A stretch of 64,000 nucleotides of DNA, from the NCBI RefSeq assembly GCF_027943945.1, contig NZ_AP027141.1:1302001-1366000 (forward strand), in the 5' to 3' direction. Below are positions 48,137 through 57,675 of the stretch, one piece after another. The position numbers were made by a program, and so were the translations under genes. Origin of the DNA: Microbacterium terricola (GTDB taxonomy: Bacteria; Actinomycetota; Actinomycetes; Actinomycetales; Microbacteriaceae). A model generated the notes under the pieces. It saw only the letters and a list, made by a program, of their open reading frames with translations. It was not told the DNA's origin and did no database searches. Positions within the stretch are counted from its first letter, which is position 1; each line of letters begins with the position of its first letter.

Positions 48137-50358
48137 ACCGCGTCGATGCGGCGCACCGCGTTCAGCACCCGGTCGAGGTGCACGATGTCGCCCATCTCGA
48201 AGACGAACTTGCTCAGGGCCAGCCGGTCGTTGGTGGTCGAGACGGTGGCGGACAGGATGTTCACATGGTGCTCGCTGAGCACCCGGGTGACGTCGCTGAG
48301 GAGCCCGGACCGGTCGAGCGCCTCGACCTGGATCTGCACCAGGAACACGCTCTTGGTCGTGGGCGCCCACTCCACGTCGATGAGGCGTTCGGCGTCGGTC
48401 ATCAGGGACTTCACGTTCGTGCAGTCCGTCCTGTGCACGGAGACACCGCTGCCGCGGGTGACGAAGCCGACGATCTCGTCGCCCGGCACCGGCGTGCAGC
48501 ACTTCGCGAGCTTCACCAGGATGTCGGGAGCGCCGCGCACGAGCACACCGGAATCGGAGTTGCGGGACTGGCGGGAGCGTCCGATCGCGGGCAGCTCGAG
48601 GGCGCCGGTGGAGGTGTCCTCGTCGGCGCTGACCAGCGCGGTGACCTTCTCGATGACGGACTGCGTCGACACGTGCCCTTCGCCGACCGCCGCGTACAGC
48701 GCGGAGACGTCCTCGTAGCGCAGCTGGTGCGCGACCTCGGTGAACGAGTCCTGGCTCATCAGCTTCTGCAGCGGCAGGTTCTGCCGTCGCATCGCGCGGG
48801 CGATCGCCTCCTTGCCCTGCTCGATCGCCTCTTCGCGGCGCTCCTTCGTGAACCATCCGCGGATCTTGTTGCGTGCGCGGGTGCTGCGGACGAAGCCGAG
48901 CCAGTCCTGGCTGGGACCCGCATCCGGGTTCTTCGAGGTGAACACCTCGACCACGTCTCCGCTGCCGAGCTCGGTCTCCAGCGGCACGAGCCGGCCGTTG
49001 ACCTTCGCGCCCATCGTGCGGTGGCCGATCTCGGTGTGCACGGCGTAGGCGAAGTCGACGGGAGTCGCGCCGGCGGGCAGCCCGATGACCCGACCCTTCG
49101 GCGTGAAGACGTAGACCTCCTTGGCGCCGATCTCGAACCGCAGCGAGTCGAGGAACTCGCCGGGATCGGCCGTCTCGGCCTGCCAGTCGGAGATGTGCGC
49201 GAGCCACGCCATGTCGTTGTCGAGAGACTTGCCGCCCGGCTTGCCGCCGTTGACCTGCTCCTTGTACTTCCAGTGCGCCGCGACGCCGTACTCGGCCTGC
49301 TGGTGCATCTCGTTCGTGCGGATCTGGATCTCGACCGTGCGCCCGCCCGGGCCGATCACCGTGGTGTGCAGCGACTGGTAGAGGTTGAACTTCGGGGTCG
49401 CGATGTAGTCCTTGAACCGGCCGGGCAGCGGCGTCCACCTGGCGTGGATGGCGCCGAGGACCGCGTAGCAGTCGCGCACGCTCGTCACGAGCACCCTGAT
49501 CCCGATCAGGTCGTAGATGTCGTCGAACTCGCGGCCGCGCACCACCATCTTCTGGTAGACGGAGTACAGCTGCTTGGGGCGGCCCATCACGCGGCCGCGG
49601 ATGCGGAGCTCGCGCAGGTCGGTGTCGACCGCCTCGATCACGTTGTGCACGTACTGCTCGCGCTGCGGGGTGCGCTGCTTGACCAGCCCCTCGATCTCGG
49701 CGTACAGCTTGGGGTGCAGCACTGCGAACGAGAGGTCCTCGAGCTCGGACTTGACGGTCTGGATACCCAGCCGGTGCGCGAGCGGCGCGTAGATCTCGAG
49801 GGTCTCGGTGGCCTTCTTCGCCGCCTTCTCGGGCGGGACGAAGCCCCACGTGCGCGCGTTGTGCAGTCGGTCGGCGAGCTTGATGAGCAGCACCCGGATG
49901 TCGCGCGACATCGCCACGATCATCTTGCGGACCGTCTCGGCTTGGGCGCTCTCGCCGTACTTGACCTTGTCGAGCTTGGTGACCCCGTCGACGAGCAGGG
50001 CGACCTCGTCGCCGAACTCGGCGGTCAGCTCATCGAGGCCGTACCCGGTGTCTTCCACCGTGTCGTGGAGCAGGGCGGCCGCGATGGCCTTCGGACCGAG
50101 GCCCAGGTCGGCGAGGATCTGCGCGACAGCGAGCGGATGGGTGATGTAGGGCTCACCGCTCTGCCGCGCCTGACCGGAGTGCGCCTGGGCAGCCACCGTG
50201 TAGGCGCGCTCGATGATCGAGAGGTCGCCCTTGGGGTGGTGGGTGCGCACGGTGCGCAGCAGCTGCTCGACGTCGTCGCGGCGCGCAGACCGGGAGAAGA
50301 TGCGCGGCACCAGCCGCCGCAGTGAGGAGGACTGGGCGGGCGGGACGGTCTCGGCCAT
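48106..50358 (-). CDS. relA: bifunctional (p)ppGpp synthetase/hydrolase Rel
   Basis: 750 residues. Domains in order: HD hydrolase (HSGQ...YITHPLAVA and [10 protein letters not shown], about 40-110, active-site His-Asp present), synthetase ([12 protein letters not shown] and [18 protein letters not shown], about 250-320), TGS ([22 protein letters not shown]), a helical and zinc-finger part with [10 protein letters not shown], and a C-terminal ACT (about 675-750). Intact HD and synthetase sites mean it both makes and degrades the alarmone, as expected for the single Rel of actinobacteria. The ATG at 50358 follows GGAGGGGAGGGA; a start ten codons upstream is less likely. Confidence 0.95.
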   Translation of the reverse strand: MAETVPPAQSSSLRRLVPRIFSRSARRDDVEQLLRTVRTHHPKGDLSIIERAYTVAAQAHSGQARQSGEPYITHPLAVAQILADLGLGPKAIAAALLHDTVEDTGYGLDELTAEFGDEVALLVDGVTKLDKVKYGESAQAETVRKMIVAMSRDIRVLLIKLADRLHNARTWGFVPPEKAAKKATETLEIYAPLAHRLGIQTVKSELEDLSFAVLHPKLYAEIEGLVKQRTPQREQYVHNVIEAVDTDLRELRIRGRVMGRPKQLYSVYQKMVVRGREFDDIYDLIGIRVLVTSVRDCYAVLGAIHARWTPLPGRFKDYIATPKFNLYQSLHTTVIGPGGRTVEIQIRTNEMHQQAEYGVAAHWKYKEQVNGGKPGGKSLDNDMAWLAHISDWQAETADPGEFLDSLRFEIGAKEVYVFTPKGRVIGLPAGATPVDFAYAVHTEIGHRTMGAKVNGRLVPLETELGSGDVVEVFTSKNPDAGPSQDWLGFVRSTRARNKIRGWFTKERREEAIEQGKEAIARAMRRQNLPLQKLMSQDSFTEVAHQLRYEDVSALYAAVGEGHVSTQSVIEKVTALVSADEDTSTGALELPAIGRSRQSRNSDSGVLVRGAPDILVKLAKCCTPVPGDEIVGFVTRGSGVSVHRTDCTNVKSLMTDAERLIDVEWAPTTKSVFLVQIQVEALDRSGLLSDVTRVLSEHHVNILSATVSTTNDRLALSKFVFEMGDIVHLDRVLNAVRRIDAVYDVYRVTSS

Positions 50359-50420
50359 CCGATCCCTCCCCTCCGCTGTTCCGGTCAATCCTACGCCCGG
50401 GCCGCCGGCGCCCCGGCCGC

Positions 50421-51410
50421 TCAGGCCGGGGCGATCGCGCGCTCGCGAGCCGCGAGAATGCGGGCGTCGCGCTCGGCGAGGCCCGGCTCGTTCTCACGGA
50501 ACAGCGAGTACAGCGGGGCGGCGACGAACAGCGTCGAGTAGGCCGCGACGATGATGCCGACGAAGATCGACAGCGAGATGTCGCTGAGGGTCTGCGCGCC
50601 GAGCGCGAAGGCGCCGATGAACAGGATCGCGCCCACCGGGAGGATGGCGACGACGGTCGTGTTGATCGAGCGGATCAGCGTCTGGTTCACGGCCAGGTTC
50701 ACCGATTCGCCGAACGTGCGCCCGGACACCTCGCCGTCCTCCTGTGTGTTCTCACGGATCTTGTCGAAGACGACCGTCGTGTCGTACAGCGAGTAGGCCA
50801 GGATCGTCAGGAATCCGATCACGGCGGCAGGGGAGATCTCGAAGCCGCACAGGGCGTAGATGCCGATCGTGATGATGAGCACGTCGACGACGCCGATGAT
50901 GGCGGCCGCGGACATCTTCCAGGTGCGGAAGTACAGCGCGAGGATGAGGAATGTCAGCGCGAGGAAGATCGCGAGACCCCACAGCGACTGCCGCGTGACG
51001 TCAGCGCCCCAGCTCGGGCCGATGAAGGAGGACGTGACCTCGCTCTCGTCGACGCCGTAGATGTCGGCGAGCGCGGCGGTGACGGCCTGGGTGTCGTCGG
51101 GCGACATCTGGTCGGTCTGCACGCGGACGGCGCTGTCGCCGACGGTGGTCACCTTCGTGTGGGCGTCGGGGACGACCGACTGCACGGCCTCGGTCGCCAG
51201 CGCCTGATCGGGGTTGGAGAGGCTCGAGACGGTGAACTGCGACCCACCGGTGAACTCGATCGAGAACTGGATCGGCCGCACCAGCGGCACGAGGACCGAG
51301 CCGATGACGAGGAGTGCCGCGATGAGGAACCACAGGCGCCGGCGTCCCACGAAGGGGAACGAGGTCTTTCCGGTGTACAGGTCGTTGCCGAGCTGGCTCA
51401 TGGAGCGCAT
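50421..51410 (-). CDS. secF: protein translocase subunit SecF
   Basis: 329 residues, six transmembrane segments with one large external loop after the first. With SecD it uses the proton gradient to complete protein export. Typical segments are [50 protein letters not shown] (split; NQTLxRSxNT is the hallmark) and [18 protein letters not shown]. The ATG shares one base with the secD stop; a second ATG three codons later is possible, but GGGAG spacing fits the first. Confidence 0.95.
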   Translation of the reverse strand: MRSMSQLGNDLYTGKTSFPFVGRRRLWFLIAALLVIGSVLVPLVRPIQFSIEFTGGSQFTVSSLSNPDQALATEAVQSVVPDAHTKVTTVGDSAVRVQTDQMSPDDTQAVTAALADIYGVDESEVTSSFIGPSWGADVTRQSLWGLAIFLALTFLILALYFRTWKMSAAAIIGVVDVLIITIGIYALCGFEISPAAVIGFLTILAYSLYDTTVVFDKIRENTQEDGEVSGRTFGESVNLAVNQTLIRSINTTVVAILPVGAILFIGAFALGAQTLSDISLSIFVGIIVAAYSTLFVAAPLYSLFRENEPGLAERDARILAARERAIAPA

Positions 51411-53140
51411 CAGTCTTCTCCCTCCTGGGTCTTCGAGCCGGGTTTCGGAGCATCGGTGGCCGCGAGGGCGGCCTGCTTGCGCTCGGCGATCGTCTGCCTG
51501 CGCTCCGCCTCCCCGCGCGACTTCGCGTTGCGGCGCTCAGCCGCGGTCTTCGGCGCGGCCGCCGAGGGCGCCCGGAACTGCGCGCGCCCGCGGTACACCG
51601 CGCCGAGCGCGGTCGGGTCGAGCCCGGAGAGCGGGTGACCGGATCCGAAGAACCTGGTGCGCGCCAGCAGCTGCATCACCGGGTGCGTGAACAGGATGAA
51701 GATCAGGATGTCGAGCGCGGTGGTGAGGCCGAGCGTGAACGCGAAGCCCTTCACCGTCGCGTCGGCGAGGATGTACAGCACCACGGCGGCGAGGATGTTG
51801 ATCGACTTCGAGATGTAGATCGTGCGCTTCGCGCGACCCCACCCGTCCTCGACGGCGCCGGTGATCGACTTCCCGTCGCGCAGCTCATCTCGGATGCGTT
51901 CGAAGTAGACGATGAACGAGTCGGCGGTGAAGCCGATGGTCACGATCAGACCGGCGACACCGGCCAGCGACAGGCGGAATCCGAGGCGCCAGCCGAGGAT
52001 GCAGAGCATCACGTACGTCAGGATGCCCATCACCGCGAGCGACGCGATGATGACGAAGCCGAGGGCCCGGTAGCTGATCAGCGAGTAGATCGCGACCAGC
52101 ACGAGGCCGATGAGGCCGGCGATGAGGCCGATCTGCAGCTGCTGCGAGCCGAGCGTCGCCGAGATCGTGTCGGAGCTGACGACCTCGAAGCTCAGCGGCA
52201 GGGCGCCGTACTTGAGCTGGTCGCCGAGCGCCTGCGCCGTCTCCTGCGTGAAGCTGCCCGAGATGCTCGGGTTGCCGCCGAGGATGATGGCGTTCATGGA
52301 CGGCGCAGAGAGCACCGATCCGTCGAGCACGAAGGCGAACTGGTTCAGCGGAGCCTCGGCGCCGTAGAGCCGCTCGCTGATCTTGCCGAAGGTCTTCGTG
52401 CCCGCGTCGTCGAACTTGATGTTGACGACCCACTGGCCGCTGGTCTGCTCGAGGCCGGCGCTCGCGTCGGTGATCGAGGTGCCGTCGAGCTCCACCGGTC
52501 CGAGGATGTACTTCACCGTGTTGTCCGCGTCGCACGTGATCAGCGGCTCGTCCTCCGGCGCCGATGCCGGATCGTTCGCCGGGTCGGTGCAGTCGTACGC
52601 GAGGTACTCGGCGTACAGCGCGTCGGTGATCCACGCGGGGTCGCTGCCGTTCGTCGGCGAGGCCGTCGGCGTGGAGTTCAGCGTCGGGTCCGGCGTCGGG
52701 TACGGAGTCTCCTCGCCGTCCTCACCCACGAAAGTGGTGGCGGGAGCGCCGGCGTAGAGCACGGCGCGCAGCTGCAGCTGTGCCGCCGCCTCGATCCGCT
52801 GGCGGGTCTCCTCGTCGGCCTGACCGGGGATCTGGACGACGATGTTCTTGCCGCCCTCGGTGGTGACATCCGCCTCGCCGACGCCGGAGGCGTCGACGCG
52901 CTGACGGATGATCGTCACGGCCTGGTCCAGCTGCTCCGACGTGGGAGCGGTGCCGTCCGCGGTCTGCGCTTCGAGGATGATCTGCGTGCCGCCCTGGAGA
53001 TCCAGGGCGAGTTCCGGCGTCCACGAGCTGCCCTTGAAGACATAGACGCCGAGGGCGTTGATGCCGAACAGGACAGCGGTGATCACCAGCAGAGCGGTCA
53101 GCGCGCGCCAGGCGTGCCGGACGGGGGTGGATGTCGCCAC
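51410..53140 (-). CDS. secD: protein translocase subunit SecD
   Basis: 576 residues, six transmembrane segments (first about 11-33, five after about 345). The ALDLQGGTQIILEA and VVQIPGQAD segments mark the P1 region and GGNPSISGSFT the P2/base region. An unusual insertion in the external domain (about 140-210) is rich in Thr, Pro, Ser and acidic residues and includes two cysteines. The C-terminal tail (about 510-576) is basic and Ala-rich, on the cytoplasmic side. GTG start, weak ribosome site, 40 bases after yajC. Confidence 0.95.
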   Translation of the reverse strand: MATSTPVRHAWRALTALLVITAVLFGINALGVYVFKGSSWTPELALDLQGGTQIILEAQTADGTAPTSEQLDQAVTIIRQRVDASGVGEADVTTEGGKNIVVQIPGQADEETRQRIEAAAQLQLRAVLYAGAPATTFVGEDGEETPYPTPDPTLNSTPTASPTNGSDPAWITDALYAEYLAYDCTDPANDPASAPEDEPLITCDADNTVKYILGPVELDGTSITDASAGLEQTSGQWVVNIKFDDAGTKTFGKISERLYGAEAPLNQFAFVLDGSVLSAPSMNAIILGGNPSISGSFTQETAQALGDQLKYGALPLSFEVVSSDTISATLGSQQLQIGLIAGLIGLVLVAIYSLISYRALGFVIIASLAVMGILTYVMLCILGWRLGFRLSLAGVAGLIVTIGFTADSFIVYFERIRDELRDGKSITGAVEDGWGRAKRTIYISKSINILAAVVLYILADATVKGFAFTLGLTTALDILIFILFTHPVMQLLARTRFFGSGHPLSGLDPTALGAVYRGRAQFRAPSAAAPKTAAERRNAKSRGEAERRQTIAERKQAALAATDAPKPGSKTQEGED

Positions 53141-53180
53141 GAGGGGTCAGCTTTCTCGGGTGCCCTGACGGGCGAGCGGG

Positions 53181-53600
53181 TCAGGCCTGAGGCTTGGTTC
53201 CGGGATCGGTGTCGGGCGTGCTCTCGTCGTCGAGACGCGCACGGGTCTCCTCGATCGTCTCGATCTCAGGTGCGTCGGTCTCGGAGATCGTCTCGATCTC
53301 GGGGGCGTCTGCGCCCTCCTCGACGACGGTCGGCGTCACGACGCGCAGGATCGCCTGGCTGTGCACCTTGATCTCGACGCCCGGAGCGAGCTCGACGATC
53401 GCGGGCTGGTCGAGGTTCTCGGGGTCGAACGAGACGATCGTGCCGTAGAGGCCGCCCTGCAGCAGGACCTCGGCGCCGGGAACGGTCTGGTTCGCCTTCT
53501 CCTCCTGCTCGAGCTTCTGCTTCGCCATGCGACGACGCGAGCTCCAGAACATGAAGACGAGGAGCACGACCAGAAGGCCAGGCAGAATCCAATCAGCCAT
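53181..53600 (-). CDS. yajC: preprotein translocase subunit YajC
   Basis: 139 residues. One N-terminal transmembrane helix (about 4-20), then a basic stretch RRRMAKQK and the YajC domain (GAEVLLQGGLYGTIVSFD, about 42-59). The acidic tail (about 95-139) carries a duplicated DAPEIETI segment. It is the small accessory subunit of the SecDF-YajC complex. Located directly before secD, the standard order. Confidence 0.93.
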   Translation of the reverse strand: MADWILPGLLVVLLVFMFWSSRRRMAKQKLEQEEKANQTVPGAEVLLQGGLYGTIVSFDPENLDQPAIVELAPGVEIKVHSQAILRVVTPTVVEEGADAPEIETISETDAPEIETIEETRARLDDESTPDTDPGTKPQA

Positions 53601-53666
53601 GAGGGGACAAACCTTTCGGGGAGGCGCGCGAGAGGCCGCGCAGAGGGGCTCGTGAGCCTTCAGCGA

Positions 53667-54710
53667 TTATAGGTCATCGAATCTCAGCGCTGAGTCGCCG
53701 TGCGGAACGCCGAGATGCTCGTATGCCTCGGGGGTCGCGACACGCCCGCGCGGCGTCCGCCCGAGGAAGCCGATGCGCACGAGATACGGCTCGACGACCG
53801 ACTCGATGGTCTCGGCCTCCTCCCCCACCGTGACGGCGAGGGTGCTGAGCCCGACGGGGCCGCCGCGGAAGCGCCGCACCACGGCGTCCAGTACGGCACG
53901 GTCGAGGCGATCCAGGCCGATCCGGTCGACGTCGTACAGGTCGAGCGCGGCATCGACGATCGCCTCCGTCGCTCCGGCCCCTGAGCCCGTCGACGGGTCG
54001 CCGTACACGATGATGTAGTCGCGCACGCGCCGCAGCAGCCGGTTCGCGATGCGCGGAGTCCCCCGCGAGCGGCGCGCGATCTCCGCCCGCGCCTGCGGCG
54101 GCAGGGTCACGCCGAGCATCGCCGCCGAGCGCTCGAGCACGCGCTCGAGCTCCGCAGGCTCGTAGTACTCGAGGTGCGCGGTGAAGCCGAAGCGGTCGCG
54201 CAGCGGGTTGGGCAGCAGCCCGGAGCGCGTGGTGGCGCCGACGAGGGTGAACGGCGCGAGGTCGAGCGGGATGCTGGTGGCCCCGGCTCCCTTGCCGACC
54301 ATGATGTCGATGCGGAAGTCCTCCATCGCGAGGTAGAGCATCTCCTCGGCGGAGCGCGCCATCCGGTGCACCTCGTCGATGAAGAGCACCTCGCCCGGCG
54401 TCAGGCTCGACAGCAGCGCGGCGAGGTCGCCGGCGTGCTGGATCGCGGGGCCGCTGGACATCCGCAGAGGCCGGTTGCTCTCATGCGCGACGATCATCGC
54501 GAGCGTCGTCTTGCCGAGACCGGGAGGACCGGAGAGCAGGATGTGGTCGGCGGGCCGTGACTGGATCCGCGCGGCGTCGAGCAGCAGCTGCATCTGCCCC
54601 CGCACCTTGTGCTGCCCGACGAACTCCGCGAGCGAGGCCGGGCGCAGTGCGCCCTCGATGGCGAGCTCCGTCTCGTCGACGGGCTCCGCCGCATCCCTCA
54701 GCTCATCCAC
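53667..54710 (-). CDS. ruvB: Holliday junction branch-migration ATPase RuvB
   Basis: 347 residues. Hexameric AAA+ motor. Walker [10 protein letters not shown] (about 60-68), Walker [10 protein letters not shown], sensor GATTRSGLL and arginine-finger region PLRDRFG, then the winged-helix DNA-binding C-terminus ending [13 protein letters not shown]. The GTG start overlaps the ruvA stop by eight bases. Confidence 0.97.
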   Translation of the reverse strand: MDELRDAAEPVDETELAIEGALRPASLAEFVGQHKVRGQMQLLLDAARIQSRPADHILLSGPPGLGKTTLAMIVAHESNRPLRMSSGPAIQHAGDLAALLSSLTPGEVLFIDEVHRMARSAEEMLYLAMEDFRIDIMVGKGAGATSIPLDLAPFTLVGATTRSGLLPNPLRDRFGFTAHLEYYEPAELERVLERSAAMLGVTLPPQARAEIARRSRGTPRIANRLLRRVRDYIIVYGDPSTGSGAGATEAIVDAALDLYDVDRIGLDRLDRAVLDAVVRRFRGGPVGLSTLAVTVGEEAETIESVVEPYLVRIGFLGRTPRGRVATPEAYEHLGVPHGDSALRFDDL

Positions 54711-55326
54711 GTGCCGCCTCCTGACGGGCCGGGCCCAATGCTGCGAGGGTCAGCCGGAGCAGGGCGGGCACCGACGCGCGGTCGGCGGGGGCCGCATCGG
54801 CGGCGACGGTCGCGACCGCGTCCGCGGCCGTGCGCTCCGACCAGCCGAGCCCCATCAGCGCCTGGGCGACCCGCGCGATCACATCGGGCGTCGTCGCCGT
54901 TCCGGCCGATCCGGTGACGGCGGACGCCGCGGTGATCTTGCCGGCGAGCTGCACGACGATGAGCTTCGCCGTCTTCGGGCCGATGCCAGACACGCGCCGG
55001 AACGGCGCATCGTCGTCGGCGCTGACCGCGTCGGCGATCTGCGGAACCGTCAGCGTCGAGAGCACCCCGAGGGCGGACTTCGGGCCCACCCCGGTCACCG
55101 AGATGAGCAGGGTGAAGACCGTGAGCTCCTCACGGCTGTCGAAGCCGAACAGCGCCAGCGCATCCTCGCGCACGACCAGGTGCGTGTGCAGGTGCACCTC
55201 GTCGCCCAGATGGACCGCGCGTGCCGTGGGCGCGGGGACGGCAACCGAGAGACCGATGCCCCCGACCTCGACGACGACAGCCTCGGCGTCGACGTGGACG
55301 GCGCGGCCGCGCAGTGAGGAGATCAT
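54703..55326 (-). CDS. ruvA: Holliday junction DNA-binding protein RuvA
   Basis: 207 residues. OB-fold domain ([12 protein letters not shown] to about 62), tandem helix-hairpin-helix ([14 protein letters not shown] and [16 protein letters not shown], about 78-130) and the flexible C-terminal domain that activates RuvB. The ATG has no Shine-Dalgarno but a TAGGCT box six bases upstream. Confidence 0.96.
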   Translation of the reverse strand: MISSLRGRAVHVDAEAVVVEVGGIGLSVAVPAPTARAVHLGDEVHLHTHLVVREDALALFGFDSREELTVFTLLISVTGVGPKSALGVLSTLTVPQIADAVSADDDAPFRRVSGIGPKTAKLIVVQLAGKITAASAVTGSAGTATTPDVIARVAQALMGLGWSERTAADAVATVAADAAPADRASVPALLRLTLAALGPARQEAARG

Positions 55327-55332
55327 GGATCG

Positions 55333-55338
55333 AGCCTA
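55333..55338 (-). promoter_or_regulatory. -10 box of ruvA
   Basis: TAGGCT on the minus strand, six bases before the ATG, in the gap between ruvC and ruvA. It could start a leaderless ruvA-ruvB-yajC-secD-secF transcript. Confidence 0.5.
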
Positions 55339-55372
55339 CGGAGGGGTTCGCAGTTTTGTTCGAGCGACACGC

Positions 55373-55954
55373 TCACCGGCGGGCGACGCGCTCGGCGTCT
55401 GCCCACGCGCGCTGAGCAGGAGTGAGCGCGCTCGCGCCGACCGCCCCGCTCGGACGCACCCCGCCTCGCCACGCGTGGCAGAGCGCGAGCGCCAGGGCGT
55501 CCGCCGCGTCGGCCGGCTGGGGCAGCTCGTCCAGGCGCAGGATCCGGGCCACCATGGTCTGCACCTGCCGCTTGTCGGCGGCGCCGTAGCCGGTGATGGC
55601 GGCCTTCACCTCGGTGGGGGTGTGCGTGGTCGCGGGGAGTCCCCGCTCGCCGGCCACGAGGAGCGCGATGCCGCTGGCCTGAGCGGTGCCCATCACGGTC
55701 TGCCTGTTGTGCTGAGCGAAGACGCGCTCGACGGCCACGACCTGAGGATCGTGCGCATCGATCACGGCGCGCAGCCCCGCGGCGATCGTCGCCAGGCGCT
55801 CCTCGATCGGCATGGTCGGCGCCGAGCGGACCACTCCGACGTGCACGAGCGTCGCCGAGCGGTCACGTGCGACGTCCACGACACCGACGCCGCACCTGGT
55901 GAGGCCGGGGTCGATGCCCAGGACTCTCAGGACGCCGCTGCGGGTGGTTGCCAC
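55373..55954 (-). CDS. ruvC: crossover junction endodeoxyribonuclease RuvC
   Basis: 193 residues. Holliday junction resolvase. The four acidic catalytic residues are visible: Asp15 in VLGIDPG, Glu76 in AVERVF, and Asp149 and Asp152 in ADAADALALA. The tail after about residue 165 is a typical variable extension. The GTG directly follows GGGGGA, too close to serve as a ribosome site; a TAGCGT box six bases upstream instead suggests leaderless initiation. Confidence 0.95.
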   Translation of the reverse strand: MATTRSGVLRVLGIDPGLTRCGVGVVDVARDRSATLVHVGVVRSAPTMPIEERLATIAAGLRAVIDAHDPQVVAVERVFAQHNRQTVMGTAQASGIALLVAGERGLPATTHTPTEVKAAITGYGAADKRQVQTMVARILRLDELPQPADAADALALALCHAWRGGVRPSGAVGASALTPAQRAWADAERVARR

Positions 55955-55960
55955 TCCCCC

Positions 55961-55966
55961 ACGCTA
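55961..55966 (-). promoter_or_regulatory. -10 box of ruvC
   Basis: TAGCGT on the minus strand, six bases before the GTG; the predicted start point is the start codon. Confidence 0.45.
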
Positions 55967-56023
55967 GGCGAGAGGTGCGACAGGCGAGCCGAGGCGCGCC
56001 CCGCAGCATCCCGTCGGAAGGGT

Positions 56024-56782
56024 CTACTCGTCGTTCTCGAGCTCGGCCTGCACGTCGGCGGTGAGGTCGAAGTTGCTGAAGACGTTCTGCACGTCGTCGC
56101 TGTCCTCGAGTGCGTCGATGAGGCGGAAGACCTTGCGGGCGGTGTCGGCGTCGATCTCCACCTTGAGCGAGGGCACGAACTCCACGTCGGCGGACTCGTA
56201 GTCCAGGCCCGCGTCCTGCAGCGCCTTGCGCACAGGCACGAGATCCGACGGCTCGGTCAGCACCTCGAAGCCCTGCGCGTGCGGCTCGATCTCCTCGGCG
56301 CCGGCCTCGAGGGCCGCCATCATGACGTCGTCCTCGGTGGTGCCCTCGCCCGAGACGACGATGACGCCCTTGCGGTGGAAGTTGTAGGCGACGCTGCCCG
56401 GATCGGCCAGGGTGCCGCCGTTGCGACTGAGCGCCGTGCGCACCTCCGCCGCCGCGCGGTTCTTGTTGTCGGTGAGGCACTCGATCATCAGGGCGACGCC
56501 GTTGGGTCCGTAGCCTTCGTAGACGATCGTGGTGTACTCGACGGCCTCGCCGCCGATCCCCGCACCGCGCTTGATCGCGCGGTCGATGTTGTCGTTGGGG
56601 ACCGAGGTCTTCTTCGCCTTCTGGACGGCGTCGTAGAGCGTCGGGTTGCCTGAGAGGTCCGCACCGCCGAGCTTGGCGGCGACCTCGATGTTCTTGATGA
56701 GCTTGGCGAACGACTTCGCGCGACGGCTGTCGATGACGGCCTTCTTGTGCTTCGTCGTCGCCCACTTGGAGTGGCCGGACAT
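56024..56782 (-). CDS. YebC/PmpR family protein
   Basis: 252 residues. It starts [21 protein letters not shown] and contains [22 protein letters not shown] (split), with three alpha/beta domains of the YebC family. Members are reported as transcription regulators or as ribosome factors that relieve proline stalling; which applies here cannot be told. Conserved position before ruvC. The start has no Shine-Dalgarno; a TAGACT box lies seven bases upstream and overlaps the stop codon of the preceding gene. Confidence 0.93.
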   Translation of the reverse strand: MSGHSKWATTKHKKAVIDSRRAKSFAKLIKNIEVAAKLGGADLSGNPTLYDAVQKAKKTSVPNDNIDRAIKRGAGIGGEAVEYTTIVYEGYGPNGVALMIECLTDNKNRAAAEVRTALSRNGGTLADPGSVAYNFHRKGVIVVSGEGTTEDDVMMAALEAGAEEIEPHAQGFEVLTEPSDLVPVRKALQDAGLDYESADVEFVPSLKVEIDADTARKVFRLIDALEDSDDVQNVFSNFDLTADVQAELENDE

Positions 56783-56789
56783 GCCGACC

Positions 56790-56795
56790 AGTCTA
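56790..56795 (-). promoter_or_regulatory. -10 box of yebC overlapping a stop codon
   Basis: TAGACT on the minus strand; its TAG is also the stop codon of the hemerythrin-like gene (56795-56793). Seven bases separate it from the yebC ATG. Confidence 0.55.
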
Positions 56796-57527
56796 CGGTG
56801 CGTCGCCGAGGACGCCGCTGTCGTACCGGCCGGGACGCGCGGTTCCCGCGGAGAGCAGGTCGAGCTTCTTCTCGTACTGCCGCCGGCCGTACAGGCGGTA
56901 GAGCAGACGGATGACCGCGGGAACCTCGCTGAGCAGCTCGGCCGCATCCTCCTCGGTCATCGAGTCCTGGATCAGGCCGAAGAACAGGAAGATCTGCGAA
57001 CGGTCGTAGGCCTTCTGCGCCTCGGTCCCGAGCGCATCCCACTCCGCCTGGCTGAAACTCTGCTCGATGACCGGGACGATGAGCTCCTCCTCCGCGGCCA
57101 GATGCACGCGCAGCAGCGCGCCGATGGCGGCGAGGTGCGAGGCCAGGGACTCCGCGGTGGCGCCGACCGGCTGCTCCCGCCAGGCGGCTCCGAGGGGCGG
57201 CGTGGCATCGAGCAGGGCAGCCACCTGGGCGTGATGCTCCTTCATCAGGTCCACATGGATCGCGCAGGCGGGGCGCCGCGTCGACAGGGTGTCCCAGAAG
57301 AACTCGTCCTCGAAGCGGTGGTGGTGGTGCAGCGCCGCATTGACCAGCGCGACGTTGCGTTCCACCGCCGCCACGCGCGCGCGATCGTGCGCCGGCGTTC
57401 CGCGCACCCCGTCCGGCAGCAGCGCGTAGAGCCGGCGGAACGCGTTGTGGACCAGGATGAGGTCGTCCGGCTGACAGCCGGCGCCGTCGGGCGGCTCGGC
57501 CCCGGATGCGGGCAGTGCTGTGGCCAT
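56793..57527 (-). CDS. hemerythrin-like HHE cation-binding domain protein
   Basis: 244 residues, helical. The iron-ligand pattern of hemerythrin HHE proteins is visible: His27 in [22 protein letters not shown] (about 67-78), [11 protein letters not shown] (about 95-105) and [17 protein letters not shown] (about 139-155). It probably binds a di-iron centre and could sense or hold oxygen or nitric oxide; the ligand is unknown. No signal peptide or fused output domain. A GAGGAGG site lies 7 bases before the ATG, and an in-frame extension upstream is shadow. It is inserted between yebC and the pdx genes. Confidence 0.88.
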   Translation of the reverse strand: MATALPASGAEPPDGAGCQPDDLILVHNAFRRLYALLPDGVRGTPAHDRARVAAVERNVALVNAALHHHHRFEDEFFWDTLSTRRPACAIHVDLMKEHHAQVAALLDATPPLGAAWREQPVGATAESLASHLAAIGALLRVHLAAEEELIVPVIEQSFSQAEWDALGTEAQKAYDRSQIFLFFGLIQDSMTEEDAAELLSEVPAVIRLLYRLYGRRQYEKKLDLLSAGTARPGRYDSGVLGDAP

Positions 57528-57663
57528 GCGCGAACCTCCTCGCCCGTCCCCTCGGGCACGCGGATGAGGGGAAGATACTCGCCTGTGGGCCGCCGGGCAA
57601 CCGGGGCGGTGGCGCCGCTGCGTCGACGCGATCACGCCGGTGGTGCAGACGCCGCCGGCGGAG

Positions 57664-57669
57664 CACACT
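57664..57669 (+). promoter_or_regulatory. -10-like box of the decarboxylase gene
   Basis: CACACT six bases before the ATG at 57676, which lacks a Shine-Dalgarno. Matches the arrangement at 47573-47578. Confidence 0.35.
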
Positions 57670-57675
57670 GTCGGC

